This document shows, piece by piece, positions 56,001 through 64,000 of a DNA stretch of 64,000 nt. Source of the stretch: Rallus limicola (taxonomy: Eukaryota; Chordata; Aves; Gruiformes; Rallidae); assembly GCA_022605955.1 (NCBI GenBank), contig JAKCOZ010000003.1, positions 11,355,331 through 11,419,330 on the forward strand, read 5' to 3'. Both the position numbers and the translations under genes were made by a program. Under the pieces are notes generated by a model. The model was not told the DNA's origin and did no database searches. It worked only from the letters and a program-made list of their open reading frames with translations. Positions within the stretch are counted from its first letter, which is position 1. Every line of letters begins with the position of its first letter.

Positions 56001-58891
56001 CCACGTAATGCTGCACAGACACCCTTTTCCCTTTTTGAGAGGTGTACCCTATCTGTCACCAGCAGGCCTGGTGGTTTGCAGACTGACCTGTGATCAAAAA
56101 GCCCCAAATTCTGCTGGTTACACCAGGTTTGGATCTGCTGGCTTTTCATGTTTCTCCCCTTGTCATTCCCTGCTCCTGGAAGGACAGAGGAGAACACTTT
56201 TGTGCTCCTGACCCCTTAAACAGTTGTCCCAAGGCCCTGAAGTCTTTCTTGCTCACCCTCAGGCTTCTTGTTGCAACTTCATTGCTGCCTACCTGAAAAA
56301 TTGCTACTCAATAATCTGAGGGCTGTGCCAGGTAGGAAGCTGTCTCTTCATGTCTTTAATCCTGGCCCAGGGAGGCACCAGACTGCCCTGAGAAGTGGGT
56401 CTGGTCTGCAGATTGGGCTTGTCTCTCTCTCTCTCCTGTGCTCCCTGCTAACTCCTCAACCTAATCAGCTCCTCACTGAGCAGAGTTGCTCCACCTGGTC
56501 ACATCTCCCAAAACTATGCTAAGGGCTGCCATCTGGTACTGATGTAAGAGCAGGGCACAGCCTGCGCTGGGTGGCAGTGTGTTCCCACCACAGCTCTGTC
56601 CAGGAAGCTGTGACAGTCATTGTGGGTACAGAGGTTAGAGTTTAGGGAGGCCATGGCTTTCTGCCAGGTGGATAACATTGTGTCCTGGTCAAGCTTGGAG
56701 AGCTTCAGTGCCTTTCCTGCACTTTCTGATGTGCCATGCCCTGGTTTCTGGTGCTCCCTAAGGGCTTTAAATTTTTTTTTGTCAACATATATACCTCTGT
56801 GCAGCTGGGACTTGGCCACTGTTTCTTCTGGCTCCTGCACGGATATCTTGTCAGCTGCTGTTGTGTGTTCTGTGTGGTCCTGGCAGCATTTTTAGCTTCC
56901 CCTGAGGATTACTAGTTTGGGAAACCCTCTGTACACCATGCTAGAGGTCTCTGCTGCATCTCCTGCTGGAATCAGAGGTTCTCATCTCAGTGATTTACAG
57001 CAGTAGTCACCTACCAACACTGTTTGGATTAGATTAGATGTTAGAAGTTCTTCACTATGAGAGTGGTGAGACACTGGCACAGGTTGCCCAGAGAGGTGGT
57101 GGAGGCCCCATCCCTGAAGATATTCAAGGTTAATCTTGATGAAGCTCTGAGTAGCCTGATCTAGGTTGTTCCTGCTTCCTGCAGAGGGGTTGGTCTACAT
57201 AACCTTTACAGGGCCCTTCCAACCTCATGTGTTTTGTGCTTCTATTTAATAATCAGATACCACACAAACTATTCCAGAAGCTTTTCTTTCCTTGTTTCAC
57301 TGTGTTTCTTGCACACAGTTACGTTATCTGCACATGCACTGGCTTCTTCAGTCTCTGACAGTCTTACAATGAAAGAACTTCTGTTTCTACGAGTTTCGCC
57401 TTTTGTTTAAGCAGTTCTTGGCATGTTGCTTTGTTTTGTGAGGATTGATCATTTTTTACTGGGCATGCAAGATGCCACACTAAAACTGTAGTAGTTCAGA
57501 AAGTCACTTTGTGTTTTTTATACTTTTTGAATATTTTTAATCCTACTTCTGAAACAAAGATAAAAGGGTGGGTTTTTTTTACATATTCACAGAGTTTGGA
57601 ATATGATGTCTTAAAATAAAACGGTGTTGTTTTTTCCCCAGCAAGAACAAACATTTTTATACTTTTGTGGCAAGCCTGTTCTTGGCTAATTCTAAATACA
57701 CATAGACAATCTGAACTTTTACGAGAAACATTTCTGTACTTAAAAATGAATAGTACCTTTTCTACACAGCATCAAATTCAGTGACAATTACTGGCCTTTT
57801 AAAAATAGTTGTTAAAAAAGCCAGGTTTTGAAGAGCTGTTTTCAGAAGCAGTGGGGAAAGGTCATACTCTGTATGTCTTCAGATGTCTGAGCTGTAAATC
57901 ATCTTTGTTAGCATTTCAGTAATATGCCCTAGTTCGTAAACTTTGCAGTTATTTTATCTAAAAGGCAGAACTGAATGGAACTCAGTGATGAACTTCTGTG
58001 TTGTCAAATGTGCATGTTTATTACAGAAAAGCTTTTGGCTTTACATGAAGAGAGATACATACAAAATAGGTACTTCAATGTTTAACTTGGCATAACCATG
58101 TTAGTAGATAATGTTCCAGTGTGTCTGTGGGCTGGCAGATAAGTTAGCTTATAATTAGATATTATGGGATAGAAAATTACTCCTGTTGGACTGTGGAAAT
58201 GATCTCTCTGCATGTTATTTATCTCCCACAAATGAAAGGTGTTTATCTTTTTTGGTTTAGGCGAAATCACCTTAAAACACCATATATATATATGTATTTT
58301 CATTTAGATAAGTAATATGGTTGAACTGACATTCAGTAACTTACTACTTTGAGGTTACACATTCTGAACCTGTAACCAATGTTAGTCAACTGTAAACCAT
58401 ATGAACTTTTAGAATAGATAAGGACAAAGACAGCGCATTGGACTTTAAATATTTCAAGATTGTCTGTACTATAAACCTATACATTACACATGCTTGGATA
58501 AGCCTCCTCTTCCTCCCCGCATACTTTTCCATTAAGTCGACATTACATGTTCTACCATATAAAAAGGAATGTGTGAACTGTTTTCTCTTTCTGGTTTAAT
58601 ATTTCCAAATAACCCATTTCATTCCAAACACAATTGCCATCTGGTCTTTCTAATTGTGTAACCATGGAAATACTCAAAAAGTTAGTTGTCTGTGTATATT
58701 GCTAGTAAATCTTCTTCTGATCAACTTTGCCTGACTTGCATTTTTCCTCACTTTATACACAGGCTGGTTTAGCAGGAGCTCCAGCCCGGGCTGTTTCAGC
58801 TGTAAAGAATATGAATCTGCCAGAGATCCCAAGAAATATTAATATTGGTGACATCACTATAAAAGTGCCAAACCTGCCCTCTTTTAAATAA
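22935..58891 (+). CDS. AP3S1: AP-3 complex subunit sigma-1 (complete, six coding exons)
   Basis: This is the small subunit of the AP-3 adaptor (delta, beta3, mu3, sigma3), which sorts cargo with dileucine signals from endosomes to lysosomes, melanosomes and platelet granules. Exons 22935-23003, 24940-25031, 27113-27224, 33723-33794, 44855-44962 and 58763-58891 splice in frame to 193 residues, the human length. The clathrin-adaptor small-chain domain spans about residues 1-147. Exon 2 starting SEDTQQQII, exon 3 [10 protein letters not shown] and exon 5 [10 protein letters not shown] mark AP3S1 rather than AP3S2. Departures from human include YQRY for YQPY and GDITIKV for GDINIKV. Introns are 1.9, 2.1, 6.5, 11.1 and 13.8 kb, the last two enlarged by CR1 and LTR insertions. 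The first ATG has a good context (CCCCACCATGA). Confidence 0.98.
23004..24939 (+). other. AP3S1: AP3S1 intron 1
   Basis: 1.94 kb. The first 250 bases belong to the CpG island and the rest is AT-rich. G/T-rich tracts near 24300-24370 are low-complexity. No mobile element seen. Confidence 0.9.
24940..25031 (+). CDS. AP3S1: AP3S1 coding exon 2
   Basis: The acceptor is TTTCATAG|AGTGAA and the donor GGATT|GTAAGT. It encodes [30 protein letters not shown] plus two bases of Leu. Confidence 0.97.
25032..27112 (+). other. AP3S1: AP3S1 intron 2
   Basis: 2.08 kb, AT-rich, with T/G-rich low-complexity tracts at about 26030-26095 and 26358-26445. No CR1 or LTR recognised. Confidence 0.9.
27113..27224 (+). 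CDS. AP3S1: AP3S1 coding exon 3
   Basis: The acceptor is CCTGTGTAG|ATTAAT and the donor ATACAA|GTAAGT. It completes Leu, then [20 protein letters not shown] and [17 protein letters not shown], the hydrophobic core of the sigma fold that contacts the dileucine signal. Confidence 0.98.
27225..33722 (+). other. AP3S1: AP3S1 intron 3
   Basis: 6.5 kb, mostly unique-looking. It contains one antisense CR1 fragment at 30400-30632 and a G-run near 31155-31173. No additional exon recognised. Confidence 0.85.
30400..30632 (-). mobile_element. CR1 fragment, antisense, in AP3S1 intron 3
   Basis: It reads GGTTGGAAGGGACCTCAAAG, then CCCAGGCTGCCCAGAGCCCC and TCTCTGGGCAGCCTGTGCC, the reverse complement of a CR1 3' UTR. 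The terminal ATTCTGTG units are missing. Confidence 0.9.
33723..33794 (+). CDS. AP3S1: AP3S1 coding exon 4
   Basis: The acceptor is CTTTTCAG|GTATTT and the donor GACAAG|GTACTG. It encodes [20 protein letters not shown] then HVDK, 24 codons with both borders in phase 0. Confidence 0.97.
35627..35722. repeat. 96-base direct repeat, copy 1
   Basis: It pairs with 37023-37118 at the same length, with about eight mismatches by eye. It starts ACACCTACTGAAATATTCC and ends AGGCTGCAGCTTG. It is not CR1 and not a known LTR end. Confidence 0.9.
36341..36776 (-). mobile_element. CR1 LINE 3' fragment, antisense
   Basis: It starts CACAGAATCCCAGACAGG and contains CTTCTCTAGGCTGAACAAGC and the GTGCTCCAGCCCTCTGATCA block. 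It is truncated in the ORF2 C-terminal coding region and moderately diverged. Confidence 0.92.
36927..36988 (+). mobile_element. CR1 3' tail, sense
   Basis: AAGGGCTGAACTAGATGATC, then CCAGAGGTCCCTTCCAGCCC and the tail TTCTGTGATTCTGTGA. It lies opposite in direction to the antisense copy ending 150 bases earlier. Confidence 0.9.
37023..37118. repeat. 96-base direct repeat, copy 2
   Basis: Same direction as copy 1 at 35627-35722. Most differences are transitions clustered near base 34-46. Sequence outside the 96 bases does not match between copies. Confidence 0.9.
38012..38066 (+). mobile_element. CR1 reverse-transcriptase shard, sense
   Basis: Translation gives [16 protein letters not shown], the CR1 RT block around the palm. 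Sequence on either side does not resemble CR1. It is a small internal fragment without the 3' tail, so more probably the remnant of a decayed longer copy than an insertion of this size. Confidence 0.75.
38692..38960 (-). mobile_element. Old CR1 remnant, antisense
   Basis: AGAAGCACAGAATAATTTCC and GGTGACCTCTGGAGGCCATG match the reverse complement of a CR1 3' end with many changes. Similarity fades after about 38760, and the right border is uncertain. Confidence 0.6.
39895..39990 (-). mobile_element. Old CR1 coding remnant, antisense
   Basis: GGTGGCTCTCTGCTGAACTC, then TTGATGTCTTTATTGTACTT and CACACAGTGTTCCAGACATC resemble the reverse complement of the CR1 ORF2 C-terminal region. The GC-rich block before it (39590-39890) is not identified. 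Confidence 0.55.
40280..40485 (-). mobile_element. Young CR1 3' end, antisense, 5' truncated
   Basis: Four CAGAATCA tail units are followed by about 175 bases nearly identical to the left end of the copy at 14958. It stops abruptly after CCGTCACCCTCACTA. Few differences from the 14958 copy indicate the same recent subfamily. Confidence 0.95.
42363..42867 (+). mobile_element. Solo ERV LTR (ERVL-like), sense to AP3S1, intron 4
   Basis: 505 bases ending GAGTTAAACCACAACA. Flanking direct repeats ACTTC at 42358-42362 and 42868-42872 are perfect 5-base target duplications, which fit ERVL-type integration. U3 holds GCTGACCCAAACTGGCCAAAG and a TATATA at 42622-42627. The polyadenylation signal is ATTAAA at 42768-42773. 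No internal retroviral genes adjoin it, so it is a recombination-derived solo LTR. The same family, reversed, is at 54838-55275. Confidence 0.88.
43473..44591 (-). mobile_element. Long solo LTR (about 1.1 kb), antisense, intron 4
   Basis: On the minus strand it begins TGTTGCAGTTTTGTG and ends AACCACCACA. A minus-strand AATAAA at 43665-43670 marks its polyadenylation signal. The middle has degenerate tandem units around CTGCTCCAGTGTAGAG and GGCTGCAGGTGG (plus-strand reading). It is the same family as 8134-8938 and retains the 3' part lost there. I saw no clear target duplication. Frames of up to 181 codons on either strand are not genes. Confidence 0.75.
44855..44962 (+). CDS. AP3S1: AP3S1 coding exon 5
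   Basis: The acceptor is TTTTTTTAG|GTCCAT and the donor TCAGAG|GTAAGA. It encodes [20 protein letters not shown] then [16 protein letters not shown]. It starts 263 bases after an antisense LTR insertion. Confidence 0.98.
51835..51993 (+). other. Candidate alternative terminal exon in AP3S1 intron 5 (speculative)
   Basis: A good acceptor (TACTGTTTCAG|GTCCAG) is followed by 52 open codons in the phase needed after exon 5, then TGA. The first part reads [20 protein letters not shown] and then [17 protein letters not shown]; the end is a hydrophobic run encoded by T-rich DNA. I do not recognise the peptide. No AATAAA was seen just downstream. Chance is a real alternative. Confidence 0.2.
52859..53023 (+). 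mobile_element. Nested sense CR1 tail in copy B
   Basis: It is nearly identical to 11661-11836 and shares both junctions (ACCAA|GTAGTGAGGTGG and GATTCAA|CACCCACCC). A small deletion near 53004-53016 shortens it relative to copy A. Confidence 0.85.
54838..55275 (-). mobile_element. Solo ERV LTR (ERVL-like), antisense, inserted in CR1 copy B
   Basis: On the minus strand it begins TGTCCTGGGTTTGGCTGG and contains TGACCCAAACTAACCACAGG and an AGTATAAAAGG TATA box, as in the 42363 family. CTAGC occurs at 54833-54837 and 55276-55280 as the 5-base target duplication. Removing the LTR restores continuous CR1 (GGGCTAGC|AATCATGAGAC). The 3' terminus on the plus-strand left side has lost its CA. Confidence 0.85.
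57030..57245 (+). mobile_element. CR1 3' UTR fragment, sense
   Basis: It contains AGGTTGCCCAGAGAGGTGG, then GCCCTTCCAACCTCATGTG and a decayed tail TTTTGTGCTTCTATTTA. It lies immediately beyond the 5' end of antisense copy B. Confidence 0.9.
58763..58891 (+). CDS. AP3S1: AP3S1 coding exon 6 (C-terminus)
   Basis: The acceptor is TTATACACAG|GCTGGT. It encodes [42 protein letters not shown] and a TAA stop. This is the flexible tail after the adaptor domain. Confidence 0.98.
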   Translation, partial: AGLAGAPARAVSAVKNMNLPEIPRNINIGDITIKVPNLPSFK

Positions 58892-59350
58892 CATGGCTAC
58901 TCCAGGTAAAACCAAGGAAGAAATGTAATAGAGATTTACCAAGTAATTGTTTACTAAATAAATGACATGTCTAACTTTTACTATTTGGATTAAACTCAAG
59001 GTACTGTATAGACCTAATTTGAGAAAAAAAAAAAAATCAGTGTGTGGAGTTGAGTGTTGCTTTTGTCTTGTTTGTGAAATTAAAGGAAATGGGTAGTTCC
59101 CATGTGATTTCTTAATTACATTCCTATGCCCTTGTAAGGCATATCACTGTGTCTCGGCTGCTGCAGTATTTTGGGGAAGTATTTAAGATGTTCTTTACTT
59201 TGTATAACCTATAATGCTGAGTTTTTTGTATATTCACTAAGGTCTATAATTAGTGCATTCCTTAACTACTTCTGCTGTTTGTCATGATTATTTAAGACTT
59301 TAATGCAATTGTTGCATGGAAACATTAAACTCCTGTTTTGTTTAAATAAA
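58892..59350 (+). promoter_or_regulatory. AP3S1: AP3S1 3' UTR and polyadenylation signals
   Basis: AATAAA occurs at 58957-58962 and again at 59345-59350 after the stop codon. The second would give a 3' UTR of roughly 480 bases. Which is used, and whether later signals extend it, cannot be told from sequence. Confidence 0.6.
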
Positions 59351-62300
59351 GTCATAACAAACTGGACTTCTAAATACCTGTTTGTCTGAAATCTACTCTT
59401 TGCAATACATAACATTATTTCCTGTTCATAGAGCCAGCTGACTATATATAAATATTGTTGTAGCAAGCATTAATGTAGTTTAATCTCTGAAGGAATTACA
59501 TGAGTGTATTGTGTTGAACATACTGGCTCTTTACATTCCTCACAAAAGGTGTTCATTGTTATTCGGAAAGAAAAACTGCCTTTACTGAAGATCCGGTGAC
59601 TTCTGTTTACATATAGATGTTGAGAAGACACTCACACAATCTGATAGACTTTCCCTGACAGCCTGACTTTGTTTTGGGAAAAAGGATCTCTGCAGTTGCT
59701 GTGTCTGTTGCAAGAAGTTGCAAGAATGGGCTGAGGAGTTCGGGCAGCCCAGAACTGTGATGTGAGTGTACTGAGTAATGTGATAAAGAAAATAACACTC
59801 TGGATTCCAAAGACACATGAGGATATTTTAATAGGGCCTCTGTGGCTAGTGGCATTTGTGATTCTCTACTTGGAGAATTAGATTTATGAGATATTTAGTA
59901 TTGTCAAGACCTCAGAAAAATCTTTAAGTGCTATCACCTCTGTGTATGTTGCTCAGCTATTAAGCTCTTCCATAATTAAAAAAAATAAAGGGGATAGTGA
60001 CTGGTTTTTATAATCATGCTGTTAAGCTCTGTGTGATGTACAAGTCTGTTTAAATGAATAATAAAAATATCATTGGGATATTTAAGAATTCCTGTAAAGT
60101 GTTCTTCTCCAAAAAAGCATGCAGTTAATACTCTATATGAAAATAATGTTGAATCAAGGATGGTGCATTTCAGGACGAGTCTGAAAGGTCCCATGTTGCT
60201 TCAGAGATTTGGATTTGATGTAAACCAAGCATTCTTTTCCCCTGAGTTGCATACCCTGTAGGACAAACTTGGAATCACATCATATTCTGTGTTTGATCCA
60301 TAGAATCTATCACTGATGCCTTTTGAGAATGTTTGGGAGAGAAAAAGAGAAATTACTTTTGAAGCAGAAAATCTGAATCAATCCAAGGAATTTCGATGTA
60401 TTTCTTAAGAAGGGGGGAAAGAATCTTCATGGATATTGTTTGTGTTACATTTAATAAGCATCCTGTTTTATAAGCATTCTGTAAATGCTTTTGAAAACAC
60501 AACTGCCCTCCATACCTCTTGAAAAGAGATTTATTCTTCCCAATCAGCTTTCTTAGTTTGAGGCTGCAGAAAATTTCAGGTGGGGTTTAAGTAGAAAAAT
60601 GCCACTTTCTCATTTCCACTGAAGAAAATGAGAACATGCTATGTCCAGCTTTTTTTTTTCCCCTGTATAGTAGAGTATTCTTTAGTATTCCCAAGTTAGA
60701 CAGCTTAGCTAGGACAAATCTGTGACTGTTACAATTTCACCTGCTTTTGCCAACTTCTGTTTTTCTGCTTGATGCATAGACCATGTGACATTCAAAGTGA
60801 AGATGTTGAAAATTTTCCACATTATTCCCCCGGTGAGGATTTAGCTAGTGTTGCTGCAGAAGAATAAATAGGAAATTTTGCAACATTTAGTATGTTGACC
60901 TATAGAGAGTTCTTTTGGCTGTTTGTGAAAGGAAATCACAATTTCAGGAATTCTCACAGGTCCTCTATTTTATGTCCCTCTTTTTTCCCCTCTGGTTCAT
61001 ACTGAGATTTGTAAGGTTATGTAGTTAAAACATCTTTCATTCCTCACGGAGAAATCTCTTCTGCATTTATTTGAATCAAATATTTTTTCCAAATCCTTAG
61101 GCAAATTATGTCTGAGACACATCTTGACATGAAGCGTATTTCAGATGAATTTCTCACCTCTTACCTGTCAAAAGCCAGGCTTTTGTCCATTTTAGTGAAC
61201 TAGATCTTAGCTCTAAAAAATTCTATGACTAGTTTAAAGCCCTTGGTTGGTTGGGGTTTTTTTTTTGGCTTTGTGTTTTGCATTACTATTATTTGTTTTT
61301 GCTACTTTCTGGCTTCTTCCAGAAGGGATTCTTCTCTGAACATCTCTTCCATAGATACCAGACTTTTCAAGAAGCTTGTTTGTTTGTGACAGGCCAGCAA
61401 ATATTTAATGGAAGTCTGTGACTTGCCTGGGAAGGAAGTCTTTGCCAGATATTCACAGTAAATTGCACCCGTTTCAAATCCTCTCTCACATGCTGAAGAG
61501 GTACTACTGTACAGAAAGCCTGAGTGATATTATTAAATAAAAACAGATGGCTGACAATGTGGGCTTCCTCAGGGTAGCTGAACCTGTCTATTTTCCACCA
61601 GAGGAGCATCTTTAGTTTGGCTAGGGAGGTATTATCCTCTTACTGTGTCATTTCACACTTCCAGGCAGTAAGCTGAAACCAGTCACAGCAAGAGGATGGT
61701 ACTTGATTGATAGAAATGATTGAAATGGAACTCTTATTCTTGACCTTCTAGGACTTGCCTTGTGTTGCAGATATTCAGAGGATTCTGATCTGCTTGTATT
61801 CATCCCCTTCACGAGAATGATGTGTCTTTTGCATCTTTCTCCTATTTTACCAGTGTCCTCTCAGCTACTGCTTAGGATTTAAAATGGAAATAACCTGTGA
61901 GGTGGGAATTATTAAATTACTCATTGCAAGTTTAAATGTCTGCAATGCTTTTGCAACAGTAAAATCCCTATACCATTGAATGTGTATATATCTATATACT
62001 ATCTGTGTATTCATACCTGTATTACCAGCCTTTTTTACTAGCTGTTGTTAAAAAGAAGTCATCTTCAGCTGCAGAAACCAGGCAACTGCTTTGCAGTACT
62101 CCACCTCCGTAGGACCTGCCGTTTCAGTGATGTTCATCGCAGTGCCAGCATGTGTAAATGAATGGCTGCATTTCTTAGAACTTAAATGAAACATTATTAA
62201 AGAGCAGCTGAGACTATTTGGTGCTAGTGTCTGAGAGAGCACCTTGTGTTGGTTTCCCACATTAGGCTTTCTTTCCTGTTCAGTTAAGTTTCTCTGCAAG

Positions 62301-64000
62301 TGAAATTCTCTGGAGAGAAACCTGATCATGTGGTTGTAGCAATTAACTGTAGTATTACATACACTTGGACAGTCCTTGATAAGCCATGCACAGAGATAAT
62401 TTTAAGGACATTGCAGCATTCATAGTATGAATTGGAAATTAAGCTTCCAGGGTATCTTAACTAAGCTATTTTTCCTGCATTTCCCCACACCTCCTGTTTT
62501 TTATTGTCAGAAAGTTCCTGTATCACACACAGGTGGTTGCTCGTCTCAGTATTCTGGAAGATAAATATTTTCAACATCTGTTTATATTCTGGGGATGCAG
62601 GGTGAAGTAGTCTCAGAAAGCAGGCTTGGGTGTAGTCAGTTTCTGGATTGCCTGTCTCCAGACTCTGACTGTCTCTCTTCTTGGGAGTTACACCTTTCAA
62701 ATCTATCTATTGTAAAACTGAGTAATAGGGAGAAGATTAGGTATAATTATCTTGCAAGAGCAACTGGTAATTCTGGCAAGTAATTTTTTTCCTCTTTGAG
62801 AAGAAAAAATTCTTTTCTGCCATACTGACTCCCTCTCTAATATTGAGAAGAGGGGTCCTGGAAGCATTTTCCTTTAACAAGCAAAAGGCTTTCTCTGAAA
62901 GCCTGTATGGAGCAGATGGATGATATTCTTCCTTCTTACAAGATAGATTCTTGTAAACAAATGGAGAAGGAGCAGGAAGGATGAAAGTTCCAAAGTGAGT
63001 GGGCATCATGGCATCCTCTCTCCATAGAGGTTTTCCAGGATGAGTACTGCTGAAAAAAAATCTTTCAACTCTTTCAGTGCAAGAGAATTACCACATTAGA
63101 ATCAGCTGAGAATGGTGCCTTGCAGTACTGGCAGCACAGAGGAAATGTGTACCGTGGCAGTGCGCTCTCCTCTCCTCCCTGAGCAGCAAAGCACTACTGA
63201 ATACATTTTGTGAACAAAATTCCTTCTCTCAAACAGATGTTGCTGCTCCGATTTATTCTGCTTGACAGGAATGGGTGGAGGGAAGTGTCACGTGCTGCAA
63301 GAGAGAAACAGGTTCAAACCAGAAATTGAAATTGACACTGCCTTCCTGTGAGGATACTTGGCTCACGCTTCCTGGTAGCACGCTCAAAAAAAGCTGAAAT
63401 GAGTCCTGAGTTTACTTAGACCTGTGCTGACAGTTAATGGGAACTTGCTAGTGTTCTAGGGGTTACCCCATGAAGTTCTGATACTGAATTTTAGTGTACG
63501 TGGGGCATAAAATACTGAAGGAACTAGAAATGAAAACTTCACAAATCAAATCATTGTCTTGTTTATAACTGTTAAAGAAAAACAGAGCCTAAGTCTTGCT
63601 CAAAATACATTTCTCAACTTCCGCACAGAGTATTTGTAATTTTACTGGGAACAAGGTAGGCAGCCAAGTACTGCCAACACTGGCTAAAGGTGAATAAATT
63701 CAATTTCACATTAAAAAATTGTATTTATTTTAATGATTATCCTAACAATTTGTAAGTCTCTCCTCCTCTATTCATTTAAGGAAATGATCTGTTCTTGCAA
63801 TTTTTGGCATTCAGTGTTTATCCCAAAGTGGTCAGTGAATGCAGGTAATGTTATGACCTCTGTTCCATGAGTGGAAATGCAGAGGGAGTCTATTGTGGTT
63901 AACCCGGCCAGCAGCTGCACCAACCACACAGCTGTTCGCTCCCCCCTTGCCTCCAGGGTAGGATGGGAGAGAGAATCCAATTAATGAGAGAATTAATTCT
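59351..64000. other. Downstream of AP3S1; no gene recognised
   Basis: AT-rich DNA without CR1 tails, LTR ends or exon-like conserved blocks that I can identify. Frames up to 93 codons (for example 62048-62329 minus) have no family signature. In other vertebrates LVRN is the next gene, but none of it is visible here. Confidence 0.6.

Larger units (their letters stand above)
52568..57020 (-). mobile_element. Nearly full-length CR1 LINE, antisense copy B, interrupted
   Basis: Reading left to right it is reverse-complement CR1: 3' UTR (52568-), ORF2 C-terminus and RT (the minus strand at 53629-54195 shows [19 protein letters not shown]), endonuclease region (about 54360-55690) and 5' part (about 55755-57020, with GTCCCAAGGCCCTGAAGTC and GCCCTGAGAAGTGGGTCTGG). 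It is broken by a nested sense tail (52859-53023), an ERV LTR (54838-55275) and two small CR1 tail shards near 55370 and 55698. Frames are broken throughout. The 5' limit is approximate. Confidence 0.88.
44963..58762 (+). other. AP3S1: AP3S1 intron 5
   Basis: 13.8 kb. The first 7.6 kb (to about 52567) is AT-rich with no mobile element recognised. The rest is dominated by the antisense CR1 composite and a sense CR1 tail. A possible unannotated exon starts at 51835. Confidence 0.85.

Overview
This is nuclear DNA from a bird. Coding sequence is sparse and split by long introns with GT-AG borders. CpG islands sit at gene starts, and the dominant repeats are CR1 LINEs with the avian 3' tail (repeats of ATTCTGTG), plus endogenous-retrovirus solo LTRs. 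The LTR families resemble ones I associate with Neoaves rather than with chicken, and the CR1 load is high, so a non-galliform bird is likely. The species cannot be fixed from the sequence alone.

Three conserved genes are present, in the order known from other vertebrates (CDO1 - ATG12 - AP3S1). (1) CDO1, cysteine dioxygenase, minus strand: exon 1 (4017-4213) and exon 2 (1460-1537) are here and the rest lies beyond the left edge. A CpG island covers about 3240-4650. (2) ATG12, minus strand: all four coding exons between 20052 and 22666, encoding 143 residues and ending in the conjugation glycine. (3) AP3S1, plus strand: all six coding exons between 22935 and 58891, encoding 193 residues. Every exon junction was checked for splice signals and phase, and each gene gives one continuous frame.

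ATG12 and AP3S1 are head to head with 268 bp between their start codons, inside a second CpG island. This looks like a shared bidirectional promoter. It contains GTCACGTG, close to the CLEAR/E-box consensus bound by TFEB/MITF-type factors, as well as Sp1-like and ETS-like motifs. One gene product acts in autophagosome formation and the other in transport to lysosomes and related organelles, so joint control is plausible but unproven.

Region by region: 1-4213 CDO1 5' part; 4214-8130 intergenic; 8134-8938 LTR-type repeat; 11452-16634 three CR1 copies, one with a long but broken reverse-transcriptase frame; 17614-17660 CA repeat; 18236-18720 CR1 tails; 20052-22666 ATG12; 22667-22934 shared promoter; 22935-59350 AP3S1 including its 3' UTR, with introns 4 and 5 swollen by CR1 and LTR insertions (solo LTRs at 42363 and 43473; a nearly full-length, LTR-interrupted antisense CR1 at 52568-57020); 59351-64000 no recognisable gene.

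The most unusual structures are in the repeats. Two CR1 copies 41 kb apart share an identical nested, fold-back-like junction and alternate between near-identical and clearly diverged blocks, which suggests gene conversion. No new multi-gene system was found.
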